A DNA stretch of 64,000 bases from Massilia phosphatilytica (lineage in GTDB: Bacteria; Pseudomonadota; Gammaproteobacteria; Burkholderiales; Burkholderiaceae_D). The translations under genes and the position numbers were made by a program. Shown here in pieces: positions 24,874 through 34,164 of this stretch. Within the stretch, counting starts at the first letter, position 1. Each line of letters starts with the position of its first letter. The DNA lies in NCBI RefSeq assembly GCF_002968015.1, contig NZ_PUIP01000005.1, positions 186,001 through 250,000 on the forward strand, given 5' to 3'. Under the pieces are notes generated by a model. The model saw nothing but the letters and a program-made list of their open reading frames with translations. It ran no database searches and was not told where the DNA came from.

Positions 24874-25539
24874 TTACGACTCCGGAAAGACCAAAGACCC
24901 GCAGCTCGCGGAGCCGACCTGCCGACAGATTAACCCCGCGACGTAGACGCCAAGTATGCTGCGCCCTTGCTCGACCAGGTCGAAAGCGCGTATATCCAGC
25001 ACCCACGTCCGAATCAAGCCACTGACAAAAAACCAGATGGCAAGGGCTGTCGGTGCGGTTTGTATGCCGGCACCGATCAGTCCAAGCGCTTGGGCTCCGA
25101 TCAGGTGCTGCTCTGCCCGAGCGGCCCACGCATCCAGGCTTAACTTACGCCACATGCTCAGCTCTAATTTATCGGGCAAGAACTCAACCTTCCACATCGC
25201 GATCTCGAACGCCATGCACATTCTCGGGGAACCGGTCAGCAGCGATAACACGGCAACGATGTCTGCTTGCAAGTCACATAGCGGGTCCATCGACTGCGCC
25301 TGGCTGCTGTGTTGAAACAGCGCGTCGATCGGCCAGATGAGATGTTCCAGCATCAATGCATTGAAGAGCGCATCCTTGTCATCGAAATGCCAGTACACCG
25401 CACCGCGCGTCATACCTGCAAACGCGGCGATTTCCTCGAGCGATGTCCTGGATACGCCTTTGTGGTTAAAACAGATGGAAGCGGCATCAAGTATGGCGTT
25501 GCGCGTTTGTGCCGCGTCTTCCTTGCTTCTACGTGCCAC
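24874..25539 (-). CDS. TetR-family transcriptional regulator
   Basis: A 221-residue repressor. The helix-turn-helix is in residues 8-57 (ILDAASICFNHKGVSRTSLEEIAAFAGMTRGAVYWHF), the pattern of the AcrR/TtgR branch, and the C-terminal part (about 85-205) fits the matching ligand domain. The start is a GTG at 25539 whose first base is also the last base of the lldD stop (TAGTG), so it is translated from the lldD message. It is the last gene of the rhamnose-type operon, an odd place for an efflux-style repressor; no efflux genes are present nearby. It might respond to a pathway metabolite, but this is not shown by the sequence. Confidence 0.88.
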   Translation of the reverse strand: MARRSKEDAAQTRNAILDAASICFNHKGVSRTSLEEIAAFAGMTRGAVYWHFDDKDALFNALMLEHLIWPIDALFQHSSQAQSMDPLCDLQADIVAVLSLLTGSPRMCMAFEIAMWKVEFLPDKLELSMWRKLSLDAWAARAEQHLIGAQALGLIGAGIQTAPTALAIWFFVSGLIRTWVLDIRAFDLVEQGRSILGVYVAGLICRQVGSASCGSLVFPES

Positions 25540-26672
25540 TAAACGGCCAGCAGGTGCGGGCCGATCTCGCGCACCGATTTCGCTCCCGTCAGCACCATGT
25601 TCGTTCGCATATCCTTTTCAAGAATCGCAAACAACCTCTCCACCCCGGCCTGCCCCTGCGCGGCCAGCGCGTACACGAATGCGCGCCCGATCAGGACGCC
25701 GTCGGCACCCAGCGCCAGCATGCGAAACACGTCGGTACCGGTCCGCACGCCACCATCCGCAAAAATCGTCATCCTGTCCTTGACGACTTCGGCAATGCCC
25801 GGCAACGCCCGGGCTGTCGACAACGCGCCGTCCAACTGGCGTCCGCCATGATTCGACACCACGATGCCGTCCGCGCCGAAGGCCAGGGCATCCCGGGCAT
25901 CGCCTCGATCCAGGATTCCCTTGATGACCAGATTGCCCTTCCACTCGTCGCGGATCCACTCGAGATCGCGCCAGCCGATGGCGGGATCGAAATTTGCGCC
26001 TAGCCATCCGATGTAATCCTGGAGTCCGGTGGCGCGCCCGCGGTAGGCCGAAATATTACCGAGATCGTGGGGGCGTCCGCGCGGTCCGACATCGAGTGCC
26101 CAGCGCGGGTGCAGCATGGCCTGGATAACGCGACGAAGTGCCGTATTCGGGCCGCTCATGCCGCTGTGCGCGTCACGATAACGCGCGCCCGGCACCGGCA
26201 TGTCCACGGTGAAGACAAGGGTCGTCGCGCCGAGGTCGCTGGCGCGTTTCATGACGTCGCGCATGAAGCCCCGGTCCTTCAACACGTAAAGCTGGAACCA
26301 GATCGGCGTGGACGCCTGCGCGGCCACTTCCGCCAGCGGACACACGGAAACCGTCGACTGAATGAACGGAATATTCCGATGACACGCAGCCCGGACGGCT
26401 TGCACTTCGCCGCGCCTTGCGTACATTCCCGTCAGCCCGACAGGCGCCAGTGGAATGGGCAAGTCGTACCGCTGGCCGAACCATTCCACGCCGAGGTCGA
26501 GCTGCTCGGAACCACGCATGACACGTTGGCGCAGCCTGACGGATTGCAAATCGTCGACATTGGCACGGAGCGTCTCCTCGGCGCCCGCACCGCCATCGAG
26601 ATAATGGAAGAGAAATGGGGGCAATACGCGGCGCGCGGCCGCGCGATAGTCGGTAGCGGATGAAATAATCAC
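25539..26672 (-). CDS. lldD: L-lactate dehydrogenase (FMN, quinone-dependent)
   Basis: A 377-residue FMN-dependent alpha-hydroxyacid dehydrogenase that follows E. coli LldD closely: [15 protein letters not shown] start, [41 protein letters not shown]251 in VIKGILD and catalytic H275 in [12 protein letters not shown]. It oxidises L-lactate to pyruvate at the membrane and passes electrons to quinone. The start is a GTG at 26672 overlapping the tpiA stop as GTGA; the upstream in-frame extension is inside tpiA. The C-terminus is slightly shorter than usual but contains the complete barrel. In a rhamnose operon it would consume lactate made from lactaldehyde. Together with tpiA it handles both C3 products. 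Confidence 0.95.
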   Translation of the reverse strand: MIISSATDYRAAARRVLPPFLFHYLDGGAGAEETLRANVDDLQSVRLRQRVMRGSEQLDLGVEWFGQRYDLPIPLAPVGLTGMYARRGEVQAVRAACHRNIPFIQSTVSVCPLAEVAAQASTPIWFQLYVLKDRGFMRDVMKRASDLGATTLVFTVDMPVPGARYRDAHSGMSGPNTALRRVIQAMLHPRWALDVGPRGRPHDLGNISAYRGRATGLQDYIGWLGANFDPAIGWRDLEWIRDEWKGNLVIKGILDRGDARDALAFGADGIVVSNHGGRQLDGALSTARALPGIAEVVKDRMTIFADGGVRTGTDVFRMLALGADGVLIGRAFVYALAAQGQAGVERLFAILEKDMRTNMVLTGAKSVREIGPHLLAV

Positions 26673-27481
26673 GGTAATTTGAATGAAGGGTAAGACGTTG
26701 ACTGCACTGCTTCGAGCCTGGTCGCGGCATCGACGATCGACAGGAATTGCCGTGCGTCGAGCGATGCACCACCGATCAGGCCGCCATCGATGTCGGGCAT
26801 CGCCAGCAGCTCCGCGGCATTGTCCGGCTTCATGCTTCCCCCGTACAGGATGCGCACACGTTGCGCGGCAGGTGCTGAATACCTCGCAAGACATTGCCGG
26901 ATGAATGCGTGAGCGTCCTGCGCCACGCTGGCCGTCGCCGTCACACCACTGCCGATCGCCCAGACGGGTTCATACGCAACCGTCAACGACGCGAGGTCGC
27001 CACTGCCGGCCAGGACATCGGCGACGACACCGATCTGACGCGACAGCACGTCGTAAGTGCGCTCGGCCTGGCGCTCTTCCCAGGTCTCGCCGACGCAGAC
27101 GATCGGGGTCAGCCCCGCCGATATCGCCTGCAGGGTCTTGCGAGCGACGGTGTCGTCACATTCGCCGTGGGACGTACGCCGTTCGGAGTGCCCGAGCAGG
27201 ACATAGCGGCATCGGAAGTCGGTCAGCATGGCTGCCGACACGTCCCCCGTCCGGGCGCCACCTGCATGTTCGGAGATGTCTTGTGCGCCAAGTGCAATGC
27301 CGGTCGCCGACAGGACGACATCGCAAAGGTCGAGATAAACGAACGGGGGGCAGATCGCCACCTCGCATCCCGAGACCTTCGACCCGGCACCAATGACGCC
27401 CAGCAGCTCCCGGACAGTCTGTCTGCTGCCATTCATCTTCCAGTTTCCAACAATTAGCTTACGACGCAACGCTGCTCCCAT
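26669..27481 (-). CDS. tpiA: Triosephosphate isomerase, probably pathway-specific copy
   Basis: A 270-residue TIM barrel with all family marks: VGNWKMNGS (N and catalytic K), LGHSERR (catalytic H), [11 protein letters not shown] (catalytic E) and the phosphate loop [11 protein letters not shown]. It interconverts DHAP and glyceraldehyde-3-phosphate. Placed between rhaI and lldD, it is probably a second copy serving DHAP from rhamnulose-1-phosphate; housekeeping tpiA usually sits near secG or nuo genes (known). ATG at 27481 leaves five residues before the usual [13 protein letters not shown] at 27493 or TTG at 27496 are possible alternatives. GTGA overlap couples it to lldD. Confidence 0.94.
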   Translation of the reverse strand: MGAALRRKLIVGNWKMNGSRQTVRELLGVIGAGSKVSGCEVAICPPFVYLDLCDVVLSATGIALGAQDISEHAGGARTGDVSAAMLTDFRCRYVLLGHSERRTSHGECDDTVARKTLQAISAGLTPIVCVGETWEERQAERTYDVLSRQIGVVADVLAGSGDLASLTVAYEPVWAIGSGVTATASVAQDAHAFIRQCLARYSAPAAQRVRILYGGSMKPDNAAELLAMPDIDGGLIGGASLDARQFLSIVDAATRLEAVQSTSYPSFKLP

Positions 27482-27573
27482 GAACGCTCTCATCAATCTC
27501 GATCAACCACCCGTCGTTACCGCCGACCGGATCCCGCGCCTGACCAACCGGCACGGAATCCATGCCGCGGACG

Positions 27574-28868
27574 TCAGACGATACCGCTGCTGCCCGCGCC
27601 GGGCTTGGCCGGACGCGCGCTCGCGGCACGGTCGCGGTAGCCGCTCGCGCGGTAGCACGCCACCGGATCGACCGCACCACCCGCGCGTGCGCGTGCCATC
27701 GCCAGGATCGGCGATACGTCGGTGCGGAATGCCGTCTTGAGAGCCTGGGCGGCCAACAGCACGTCGTTCGCGCCTTGCAGTTCAGCGAGCCTGGCCCTGT
27801 CTACCAGCGCTGACTGCACGTACGCACGCTGCACCTCGACGGCGCTGTTCATGAGGCTCTCGATCGGATCCGTGACGTTATGCGACTGGTCGAGCATGTA
27901 CGCCGGCTGGAAGGCGGCGCCATCGCGCTGCGCCGCGTCGGCCAGCTCGTTGAAGACCAGGAACAGCTGGAACGGGTTGATCGAGCCGGAATCCAGGTCG
28001 TCGTCGCCATATTTGCTGTCGTTGAAGTGGAAGCCGCCCAGTTTGCCGAACTGCGCGAGGCGCGCGACGATCATTTCGATGTTCGTGTTCGGCGCATGGT
28101 GGCCCAGGTCGACGAGACATTTCGCCTTCGGCCCGAGTGCCGTCGCGCAGGCGAAACTCGTGCCCCAATCTGCGATCGTGGTCGCGTAGAACGCCGGTTC
28201 GAACAGTTTGTGTTCGATGAAGACATTCAGTCCTCCGGCAGCGCCGCGTAGATCTCGCGCATGCTGTCCAGGTAGCGCTCCAGGGCGCCGCGCAGGTTGC
28301 TCTGCCCCGGGAAATTGGCGCCGTCGCCGACCCACACCGTCAGCGCCTTCGAGCCGAGCGCGCGCCCCAGTTCGATGCACTCGATGTTGTGCTTGACGGC
28401 CTGCGCACGCGTCGCCGCCGCGTTGGCCGTCAGGCTGCCGTACTTGTACGTATGCTCCTGGCCCTGCTGGTCCTGGAACGTGTTCGAGTTGACGGCGTCG
28501 AAAGCAAGGCCAAGCTCGTCCGCATGCTGGCGCAGTTCCTTCGCGTCCGTCGGCTTGTCCCACGGGAAGTGCGGCGACACGGCCGGCGTGGCACGCGTCA
28601 GCTGATTGATGACTGCACAATCATCCAGTTTTTCGAACACGTTGCGCGGTTCGCCGCGGCCCGGGAAGCGCGCGAAGCGGGTGCCGCCCGTGCCCACGCC
28701 CCAGCTGGGAACGGCCACTGCGAAGCCCTGTGCGAGCGAGGTCAATGCCTCGATGTCCTGCCCGCGGCGGGCCAGCACGCCACCCAGCGCATCATAGTCG
28801 GCCTGCAGCTGTGCGGCCGCCTTGGCATTCTGTTCGGCCACGAGGCCGGCGTCGATCAAGTCTTTCAT
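27574..28868 (-). pseudogene. rhaI: L-rhamnose isomerase, single-base frameshift
   Basis: Two reading frames together give a complete RhaI of the catabolic (non-RhaA) type: the first from 28868 (MKDLIDAGLVAEQNAK...) to a stop at 28227, ending YAALPED, the second continuing with VFIEHKLFEPAFY to 27574. At the join the bases read GAGGACTGAATGTC; adding one G gives GAC TGG AAT GTC (D W N V) and restores one open frame. The metal-site segments HKLFEPAFY, DLGHHAPNTNIE and FHFNDSKYGDDDLDSG are otherwise intact. It lies 67 bp after the truncated rhaD and upstream of tpiA. It may be a real inactivating deletion, in line with loss of the operon's 5' end, or a sequencing error. Confidence 0.88.
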
Positions 28869-28935
28869 GTTTCGTGTCTCCTTGACAGCGGAGCCCGCCA
28901 CCATGCGGGCTCCGCTGCGTATGTCCTTGTGATGG

Positions 28936-29178
28936 TTAGCGCGTGAAAGCCGCTGCGTTGCCGGCGTCGACGTTCAAAATGTTGCCGGTGCTCTTGCCCG
29001 ATTTTTCGCTGGCGAAGAAGTACACGGCTTCCGCGATGTCCTCCGGAAGGACGCTGCGTTTGAGCATGCTGCGCTTGCGGTAGAACTCTTCGACGTCGTC
29101 GGCTTCGATCTTGTTCGACGCCGCGCGCTCTTCCTTCCACTTGCCGTCCCAGATGCGCGAGCCGCGAATGACGGCGTC
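28936..29178 (-). pseudogene. rhaD: 3' stub of bifunctional rhamnulose-1-phosphate aldolase/alcohol dehydrogenase
   Basis: From about 29178 to the TAA at 28936-28938 the minus strand encodes about 80 residues: DAVIRGSRIWDGKWKEERA, then FYRKRSMLKRSVLPEDIAEA and ending GNILNVDAGNAAAFTR. This is the C-terminus of the short-chain dehydrogenase half of RhaD aldolase/dehydrogenase fusions, normally about 700 residues. Upstream of base 29178 the frame meets a TGA and the similarity ends. No start codon or ribosome site serves it. It marks the breakpoint at which the rhamnose operon was cut and ligJ joined. It is too short to act. Confidence 0.85.
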
Positions 29179-29232
29179 CGATCATGCGCGGCGAGGTACT
29201 GGTATCGCAAGACATCTGGAGAGGAAACTAAA

Positions 29233-30270
29233 ATGCGCAAGCCCCTGGTCATCGACTGCCACGGCCACTACACGACGGCGCCGAAAACGCTGGAAAACTG
29301 GCGCAATGCGCAGGTCGCGAACCTGAATACGCCCGAACTGGGGCCCCGCGCCCCGGACCTGAAGATCAGCGACGACGAACTGCGCGAATCGATCGAGACG
29401 AACCAGCTGCGCCTGATGAAGGAACGCGGTTCGGACCTGACGATCTTTTCGCCGCGCGCCAGCTTCATGGCGCACCACATCGGCGATAGGGAGACCAGCG
29501 CCACCTGGGCCGCGATCTGCAACGAGTTGTGCTACCGCGTCTCGCAGCTGTTCCCCGATCACTTCATCGGCGCGGCGATGCTGCCGCAATCGCCCGGCGT
29601 CGATCCGAAGACGTGCATTCCCGAGCTGGAGCGCTGCGTGCAGGAGTACGGCATGGTCGGCATCAACCTGAACCCCGACCCGTCCGGCGGCCACTGGACG
29701 TCGCCGCCACTGTCGGACCGCCACTGGTATCCGATCTACGAAAAGATGGTCGAGTACGACATCCCCGCAATGATCCACGTGTCGACGAGCTGCAACCCGT
29801 GCTTCCACACGACGGGCGCGCACTACCTGAATGCCGACACGACCGCGTTCATGCAATGCCTGACGAGCGATTTGTTCAAGGACTTCCCTTCGCTGAAATT
29901 CCTGATCCCGCACGGCGGCGGCGCGGTGCCTTACCACTGGGGCCGGTTCCGCGGCCTCGCGCAGGAAATGAAGAAACCGCTGCTGCAGGAGCACCTGCTG
30001 AACAACATCTACTTCGACACCTGCGTGTACCACCAGCCGGGCATCGACCTGCTCACGAAAGTCATCCCGACGAAGAACGTGCTGTTCGCGTCCGAAACGA
30101 TCGGCGCCGTGCGCGGCATCGATCCGGAAACGGGACACTACTACGACGACACCAAACGCTACATCCAGGCTGCCGCCCTCAGTGACGAGGACCGCTTCCA
30201 GATCTTCGAAGGCAATGCGCGCCGCGTGTTTCCGCGCCTGGACGCCGCCCTGAAACAGAAAGGAATCTGA
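29233..30270 (+). CDS. ligJ: 4-oxalomesaconate hydratase
   Basis: A 345-residue amidohydrolase-superfamily enzyme very like LigJ of protocatechuate 4,5-cleavage strains: [16 protein letters not shown] (metal ligands H10 and H12), [38 protein letters not shown] and [11 protein letters not shown] (H182). It hydrates 4-oxalomesaconate to 4-carboxy-4-hydroxy-2-oxoadipate, the step before the aldolase encoded next. GAGAGGAAAC precedes the ATG. The gene begins 54 bp from the rhaD break. The earlier pathway genes (ligAB, ligC, ligI) are not in the window, so its substrate must come from a locus elsewhere, or from gallate-type cleavage. Confidence in identity is high. Confidence 0.93.
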   Translation: MRKPLVIDCHGHYTTAPKTLENWRNAQVANLNTPELGPRAPDLKISDDELRESIETNQLRLMKERGSDLTIFSPRASFMAHHIGDRETSATWAAICNELCYRVSQLFPDHFIGAAMLPQSPGVDPKTCIPELERCVQEYGMVGINLNPDPSGGHWTSPPLSDRHWYPIYEKMVEYDIPAMIHVSTSCNPCFHTTGAHYLNADTTAFMQCLTSDLFKDFPSLKFLIPHGGGAVPYHWGRFRGLAQEMKKPLLQEHLLNNIYFDTCVYHQPGIDLLTKVIPTKNVLFASETIGAVRGIDPETGHYYDDTKRYIQAAALSDEDRFQIFEGNARRVFPRLDAALKQKGI

Positions 30271-30272
30271 TC

Positions 30273-30971
30273 ATGACCACTCCCCTGATGAACCAGCTGG
30301 GTATCGTCAAGCGCAACATCGGGCGCGCAGACCGCGCAGCGGCCGAACGCCTCGGCAAGCTCGGTAGCGCGACCGTGCACGAAGCCATGGGCCGCGTCGG
30401 TCTGCTGAAACCGTACATGCGGCCGATCTTCCCGGACCAGCAGGTGTCCGGGACCGCCGTCACGGTGCTGCTGCACCCGGGCGACAACTGGATGATGCAC
30501 GTGGCCGCGGAGCAGATCCAGCCTGGCGACATCGTCGTCGCGGCCGTCACGGCGGAGTGCACGGACGGCTATTTCGGCGACCTGCTGGCGACGAGCTTCA
30601 TGGCGCGCGGCGCCAGGGCGCTCGTCATCGACGCGGGCATGCGCGACGTGCGTGTGCTGAAGGAGATGGGCTTCCCGGTCTGGAGCCGCGCGATCAGCGC
30701 CAAGGGCACGATCAAGGCGACGCTCGGTTCCGTCAACATCCCCGTGCTCTGCGCCGGCGCGCTCGTGCACCCGGGCGATGTGATCGTGGCCGATGACGAC
30801 GGCGTCGTCGTCGTGCCGGCGCTCGATGCCGCAAGAGTCGCCGACGTCGCCGAAAAGCGCGAATCGTTCGAAGGCGAGAAGCGCCCGAAGCTGGCGTCCG
30901 GCGTGCTGGGCCTCGACATGTACAAGATGCGCGAGCCGCTGGCCGCCGCGGGCCTGAAGTACATCGACTGA
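30273..30971 (+). CDS. ligK: 4-carboxy-4-hydroxy-2-oxoadipate aldolase/oxaloacetate decarboxylase
   Basis: A 232-residue class II aldolase of the HMG/CHA (RraA-like) family. Key stretches are [12 protein letters not shown], the metal/substrate site [27 protein letters not shown] and [14 protein letters not shown]. It cleaves 4-carboxy-4-hydroxy-2-oxoadipate to pyruvate and oxaloacetate, finishing the protocatechuate 4,5-cleavage route after LigJ. It begins 2 bp after the ligJ stop, so the two are one operon. Its stop abuts the convergent chemoreceptor gene with no space between, leaving no room for a terminator. RraA proteins share the fold but lack this operon context. Confidence 0.93.
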   Translation: MTTPLMNQLGIVKRNIGRADRAAAERLGKLGSATVHEAMGRVGLLKPYMRPIFPDQQVSGTAVTVLLHPGDNWMMHVAAEQIQPGDIVVAAVTAECTDGYFGDLLATSFMARGARALVIDAGMRDVRVLKEMGFPVWSRAISAKGTIKATLGSVNIPVLCAGALVHPGDVIVADDDGVVVVPALDAARVADVAEKRESFEGEKRPKLASGVLGLDMYKMREPLAAAGLKYID

Positions 30972-32930
30972 CTAGCGGCGGCCCAACGCGAGCGTTCGAC
31001 CCGCCTGGTTGTCGTTCGTACGAAACTGTCCCACCAGCGCCACGAGCCGGTCGGCCTGCCGCTGCAGGCTGTCCGCCGCAGCAGCCGCTTCCTCGACGAG
31101 TGCCGCATTCTGCTGCGTGATCCCGTCGATCTGGCCGATCGACTGGTTGACCTGGACCAGGCCGACGCTCTGTTCGGCGCTGGCCGCCGCGATCTCGGCG
31201 ATCATGACCGTCACACGTCGGACGCTGTCCACCACCTCGTCCATCGTCCTGCCGGCTTCGCCGACCAGCGTCGTGCCGGCGCCGACCTGCGCCACCGCGT
31301 CGTCGATGAGACTTTTGATTTCCTTCGCGGCAGCGGCGCTGCGCTGCGCCAGCGTGCGCACTTCGCTGGCGACGACGGCGAAGCCCCGGCCCTGCTCGCC
31401 CGCGCGCGCCGCCTCCACCGCCGCGTTCAGCGCCAGGATATTGGTCTGGAACGCGATCCCGTCGATCACGGCGATGATGTCGACGATCTTGCGCGACGAC
31501 GCATCGATCGACGCCATCGATGCCACGACCTGCCCGACGACGGTGCCCGCGCGTCCGGCGATGCCCGACGCGGCGGCGGCCAGGGTATCGGCCGCGCGTG
31601 CGTTGTCCGCGTTCTGGCGCACCGTGCCTGTCAGTTCTTCGATCGCCGCCGCTGTCTCTTCGAGCGCGCTGGCCTGGCTTTCGGTGCGGGCGGACAGGTC
31701 GGCATTGCCGCGCCGGATTTCGTTGCTCGCGACGGCGACATCGCCGGAACTGCCGCGCACCTGCGCCAGCACGTCCTGTATCTTGGCGATGAAACGGTTG
31801 AAGCCATCGGAAATCGTCGCCAGCTCGTCGTTGCCGCTGACCTGCAGGCGGCGCGTGAGGTCCGCGTCGCCGCCGGCCAGCTCCGTCATCGCGGCGCCCA
31901 GGCTGCGCAAGGGCCGCGTGAGACGGTGCAGCACGACGACGAGGACCGCCGCCGCGATTGCCGCGCACAACAGAGCCACGACCACGGTATGCCGGACCAG
32001 CGCGCGCGCCGAAGCGGTCGCCACGCTCTCCGGGAACGAGAGCCTGACGGCCCACGGCGCCGCGCCATGGCCCAGACTCAGCGGCTGCAGCAGGTAGATG
32101 GTGCCGGCGGCATCGCGGTATTCGTACGAGCGACCGGCGCGCACGCTTGCCAGTCCCGCGGCCGGCACGTCGTCCGCCCTCGCGCCGTTGCGGGCCGCGT
32201 CCGGATGGCTCGCGTACATGCCGCCGTTCGAGACGAGCGCCAGGCGGGCGCCGTCGATGGTCTTGATATCCTTCAAAATATCGCCCAGCCGCGCCAACAT
32301 GAAATCGGCGCTGGCGATGCCCTGGAAGCGGCCCTTGATCAGGATCGGCGCGGACAGGGTCGTCATCATGACCTTCTGCCCATTCACCGGATACGCATAC
32401 GGTTCGCTGAAGTAAGCGCGTCCGGTATCGCGCGGCACGTTGTAGACGTCGATTGCCGTCGACGGCACGGATGGTTCGACGCTGATCGTTCCGTCGGCGC
32501 CGCGGCTGAAGTAAGGCATGTAGCGTCCGGTGGCGTCGTATTCGGGCGCCTTGCCCGCGAAATCGGCATCCCTGCCGTCCAGCGCGTCCGGCTCCCACAG
32601 CACGGCCGCCCCGACGAGGTCGTCGGATCCCAGCAACGTGGCCTTGACCAGCGCGCTGACCTGGGGCCGCGACAACGCGATGTCCGCGCCGCGGCTCGCG
32701 GCCATGGCACCGGCCAGGTTGCCAACCGCGGCCAGGCTGGCGCCGAGGCGGCTTTCCAGGGCATACGCGGCTTCGTGCGCGGAAGTGCGCGCCTGGCGCA
32801 TGGCCGCGTCGCGCGCCGCCCGGCTGCTGTTGACACCGATGACGGTTGCGGTGGCGGCGAGGCTCAGGATCACGAGTGCGGTGGCGGTGGCGCAGATGCG
32901 CGCGTTCAGGGAGAGCGGAAAGCGGGGCAT
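30972..32930 (-). CDS. Methyl-accepting chemotaxis protein with periplasmic Cache-type sensor
   Basis: A 652-residue membrane receptor. Membrane helix 1 is about 12-33, a periplasmic sensor (dCache-like, about 40-300) contains [26 protein letters not shown] and [12 protein letters not shown], helix 2 is about 312-334, then HAMP (335-390). The signalling hairpin tip [36 protein letters not shown] is at about 490-525. No CheR-docking pentapeptide ends the protein. It carries a copy of the shared 16-base promoter element (32989-33004), so attraction to a substrate seems co-regulated with its breakdown. The ligand is unknown; the sensor type often binds amino acids, amines or organic acids. Confidence 0.93.
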   Translation of the reverse strand: MPRFPLSLNARICATATALVILSLAATATVIGVNSSRAARDAAMRQARTSAHEAAYALESRLGASLAAVGNLAGAMAASRGADIALSRPQVSALVKATLLGSDDLVGAAVLWEPDALDGRDADFAGKAPEYDATGRYMPYFSRGADGTISVEPSVPSTAIDVYNVPRDTGRAYFSEPYAYPVNGQKVMMTTLSAPILIKGRFQGIASADFMLARLGDILKDIKTIDGARLALVSNGGMYASHPDAARNGARADDVPAAGLASVRAGRSYEYRDAAGTIYLLQPLSLGHGAAPWAVRLSFPESVATASARALVRHTVVVALLCAAIAAAVLVVVLHRLTRPLRSLGAAMTELAGGDADLTRRLQVSGNDELATISDGFNRFIAKIQDVLAQVRGSSGDVAVASNEIRRGNADLSARTESQASALEETAAAIEELTGTVRQNADNARAADTLAAAASGIAGRAGTVVGQVVASMASIDASSRKIVDIIAVIDGIAFQTNILALNAAVEAARAGEQGRGFAVVASEVRTLAQRSAAAAKEIKSLIDDAVAQVGAGTTLVGEAGRTMDEVVDSVRRVTVMIAEIAAASAEQSVGLVQVNQSIGQIDGITQQNAALVEEAAAAADSLQRQADRLVALVGQFRTNDNQAGRTLALGRR

Positions 32931-32960
32931 GGGATCGTCGGAGGCTGGATGGCGTGAGCC

Positions 32961-33004
32961 ATTCTAGGCATCAATACGGCGGCAGCAGTATCGAAAATCG
33001 GCAA
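32961..33004 (-). promoter_or_regulatory. Shared element A and -10 box, chemoreceptor promoter
   Basis: Minus strand: TTGCCGATTTTCGATA (33004-32989), 22 bp, then -10-like TAGAAT (32966-32961). The element covers about -50 to -35, with its centre near -42.5. The chemoreceptor ATG is at 32930, giving a 5' leader of roughly 25 bases. It is one of six such promoters in this window. Confidence 0.8.
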
Positions 33005-33020
33005 GCCTGCCCACAACCGT

Positions 33021-34094
33021 TCAGGCCAGCCGCTCGGCCAGCAGCGCGGCCGCCGTAGTGAGCACGACGCGCACGAGTTCCGACTGCCTGGGTACGCCGA
33101 CCTTCGCCAGGACCTGCTTGAGCTGATTGCGCACGGTGCCGATGCTCACGCCCCGCGCCTGCGCATACGTCTCGAGCGCACTGCCGCCGACAAGGGCCGC
33201 CGCCAGGCAGGCCTCCGCCTCCGTCAACCCGAAGTAAGCGCGCAGCGAGGCGGCGGATACGCCTGGCATGCGGTCGGGCTCGGTCACGGCGACGAGATGG
33301 TACGGACCCGCGCCAAGACGGCGGATGACGGCATACAGCGCCGCGACGCCGCCGATGCGATGGCAGCCCTGCAGCCCGGACGTGATGTCATCGCCCAGGT
33401 GCAGCCGCCCGCCCGGCGCCACGTGCACGCCATGCCGCGCCCGCTCCAGGTCCATGGCACGGCCATTGCGCCACGCGACGATCCCGTCGCCGTCGACGAT
33501 CCACGCGGCCAGCGGCAGCGCGTCGACCGCCTGTTCCAGCATGCCGGCCCATGCCTGGCGGCGGACATTCTCATGGCACATCCGGGCGGCCTGCACGAGG
33601 TGGGGGACGAAGCCTTCGATGCGCGCCCTGTCGCGTGCCGAATACTCGCTGCGGTCGCCGGCATCGCGATGCAGTGCGATAGCGTAATATGTGTCCGCGG
33701 CGACCGGCACGAGCGTGCCGAGGAAGTTGCCCATGCCGAGGGCCGCCTCGCGTTCTTCGATGTGCGCGCGGTCGCGCTGCTCGCCCGCGCGGCGGAACAG
33801 GTCGGCGTCGCCGACCAGGCGATTCGTCCCGAGCAGCGCCCTTTGCACGTCCAGACGCGGATTACCGGCATCGGAAATGAGCCGGTTATAGGCATCGATG
33901 TCGGAATGGCGGTCGTGCACCCGCCAGAATGAGCGGGCATGCACGCCGCCATCGAACGTGATGCCGTGCAAGACAGCGGCCTTGACACCCAGCCGCTCGC
34001 AGAAGCCGTTCAGGAACGGCGTCCAGCCGGCGGGCTCGGATGTGCATTGGTACAGTTCGATCAACAGGTCGCTTTCCATGGGCGGCTTGGGCAT
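33021..34094 (-). CDS. LuxR-type transcriptional regulator
   Basis: A 357-residue regulator with a long N-terminal sensing part (1-285) and a C-terminal LuxR/NarL helix-turn-helix: FGLTEAEACLAAALVGG, then ETYAQARGVSIGTVRNQLKQVLAKVGV (about 289-345). The middle contains IARIEGFVPHLVQA-like and WIVDGDGIVAWRNG segments, the second resembling a PAS domain. No receiver domain, so it is not part of a standard two-component pair. Its own promoter carries a variant of the shared element (34147-34161), and it lies beside the amidohydrolase gene; it is the best candidate for the activator of the island regulon. The ATG at 34094 is used; a GTG directly before it at 34097 is equally possible given the short leader. 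Confidence 0.87.
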   Translation of the reverse strand: MPKPPMESDLLIELYQCTSEPAGWTPFLNGFCERLGVKAAVLHGITFDGGVHARSFWRVHDRHSDIDAYNRLISDAGNPRLDVQRALLGTNRLVGDADLFRRAGEQRDRAHIEEREAALGMGNFLGTLVPVAADTYYAIALHRDAGDRSEYSARDRARIEGFVPHLVQAARMCHENVRRQAWAGMLEQAVDALPLAAWIVDGDGIVAWRNGRAMDLERARHGVHVAPGGRLHLGDDITSGLQGCHRIGGVAALYAVIRRLGAGPYHLVAVTEPDRMPGVSAASLRAYFGLTEAEACLAAALVGGSALETYAQARGVSIGTVRNQLKQVLAKVGVPRQSELVRVVLTTAAALLAERLA

Positions 34095-34119
34095 CACAGG
34101 CTTGTCAATACTGCCTGTG

Positions 34120-34161
34120 ACTATAGCATCGCCCGTCAGGCCGCGTTATCGAAATCGGCAC
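34120..34161 (-). promoter_or_regulatory. Shared element F (one base shorter) and -10 box, luxR promoter
   Basis: Minus strand: GTGCCGATTTCGATA (34161-34147), lacking one T of the usual run, 21 bp, then TATAGT (34125-34120). The LuxR start codon is about 25 bases further on. This suggests autoregulation by the LuxR protein, perhaps weaker because of the missing base. Confidence 0.72.
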
Positions 34162-34164
34162 ATG

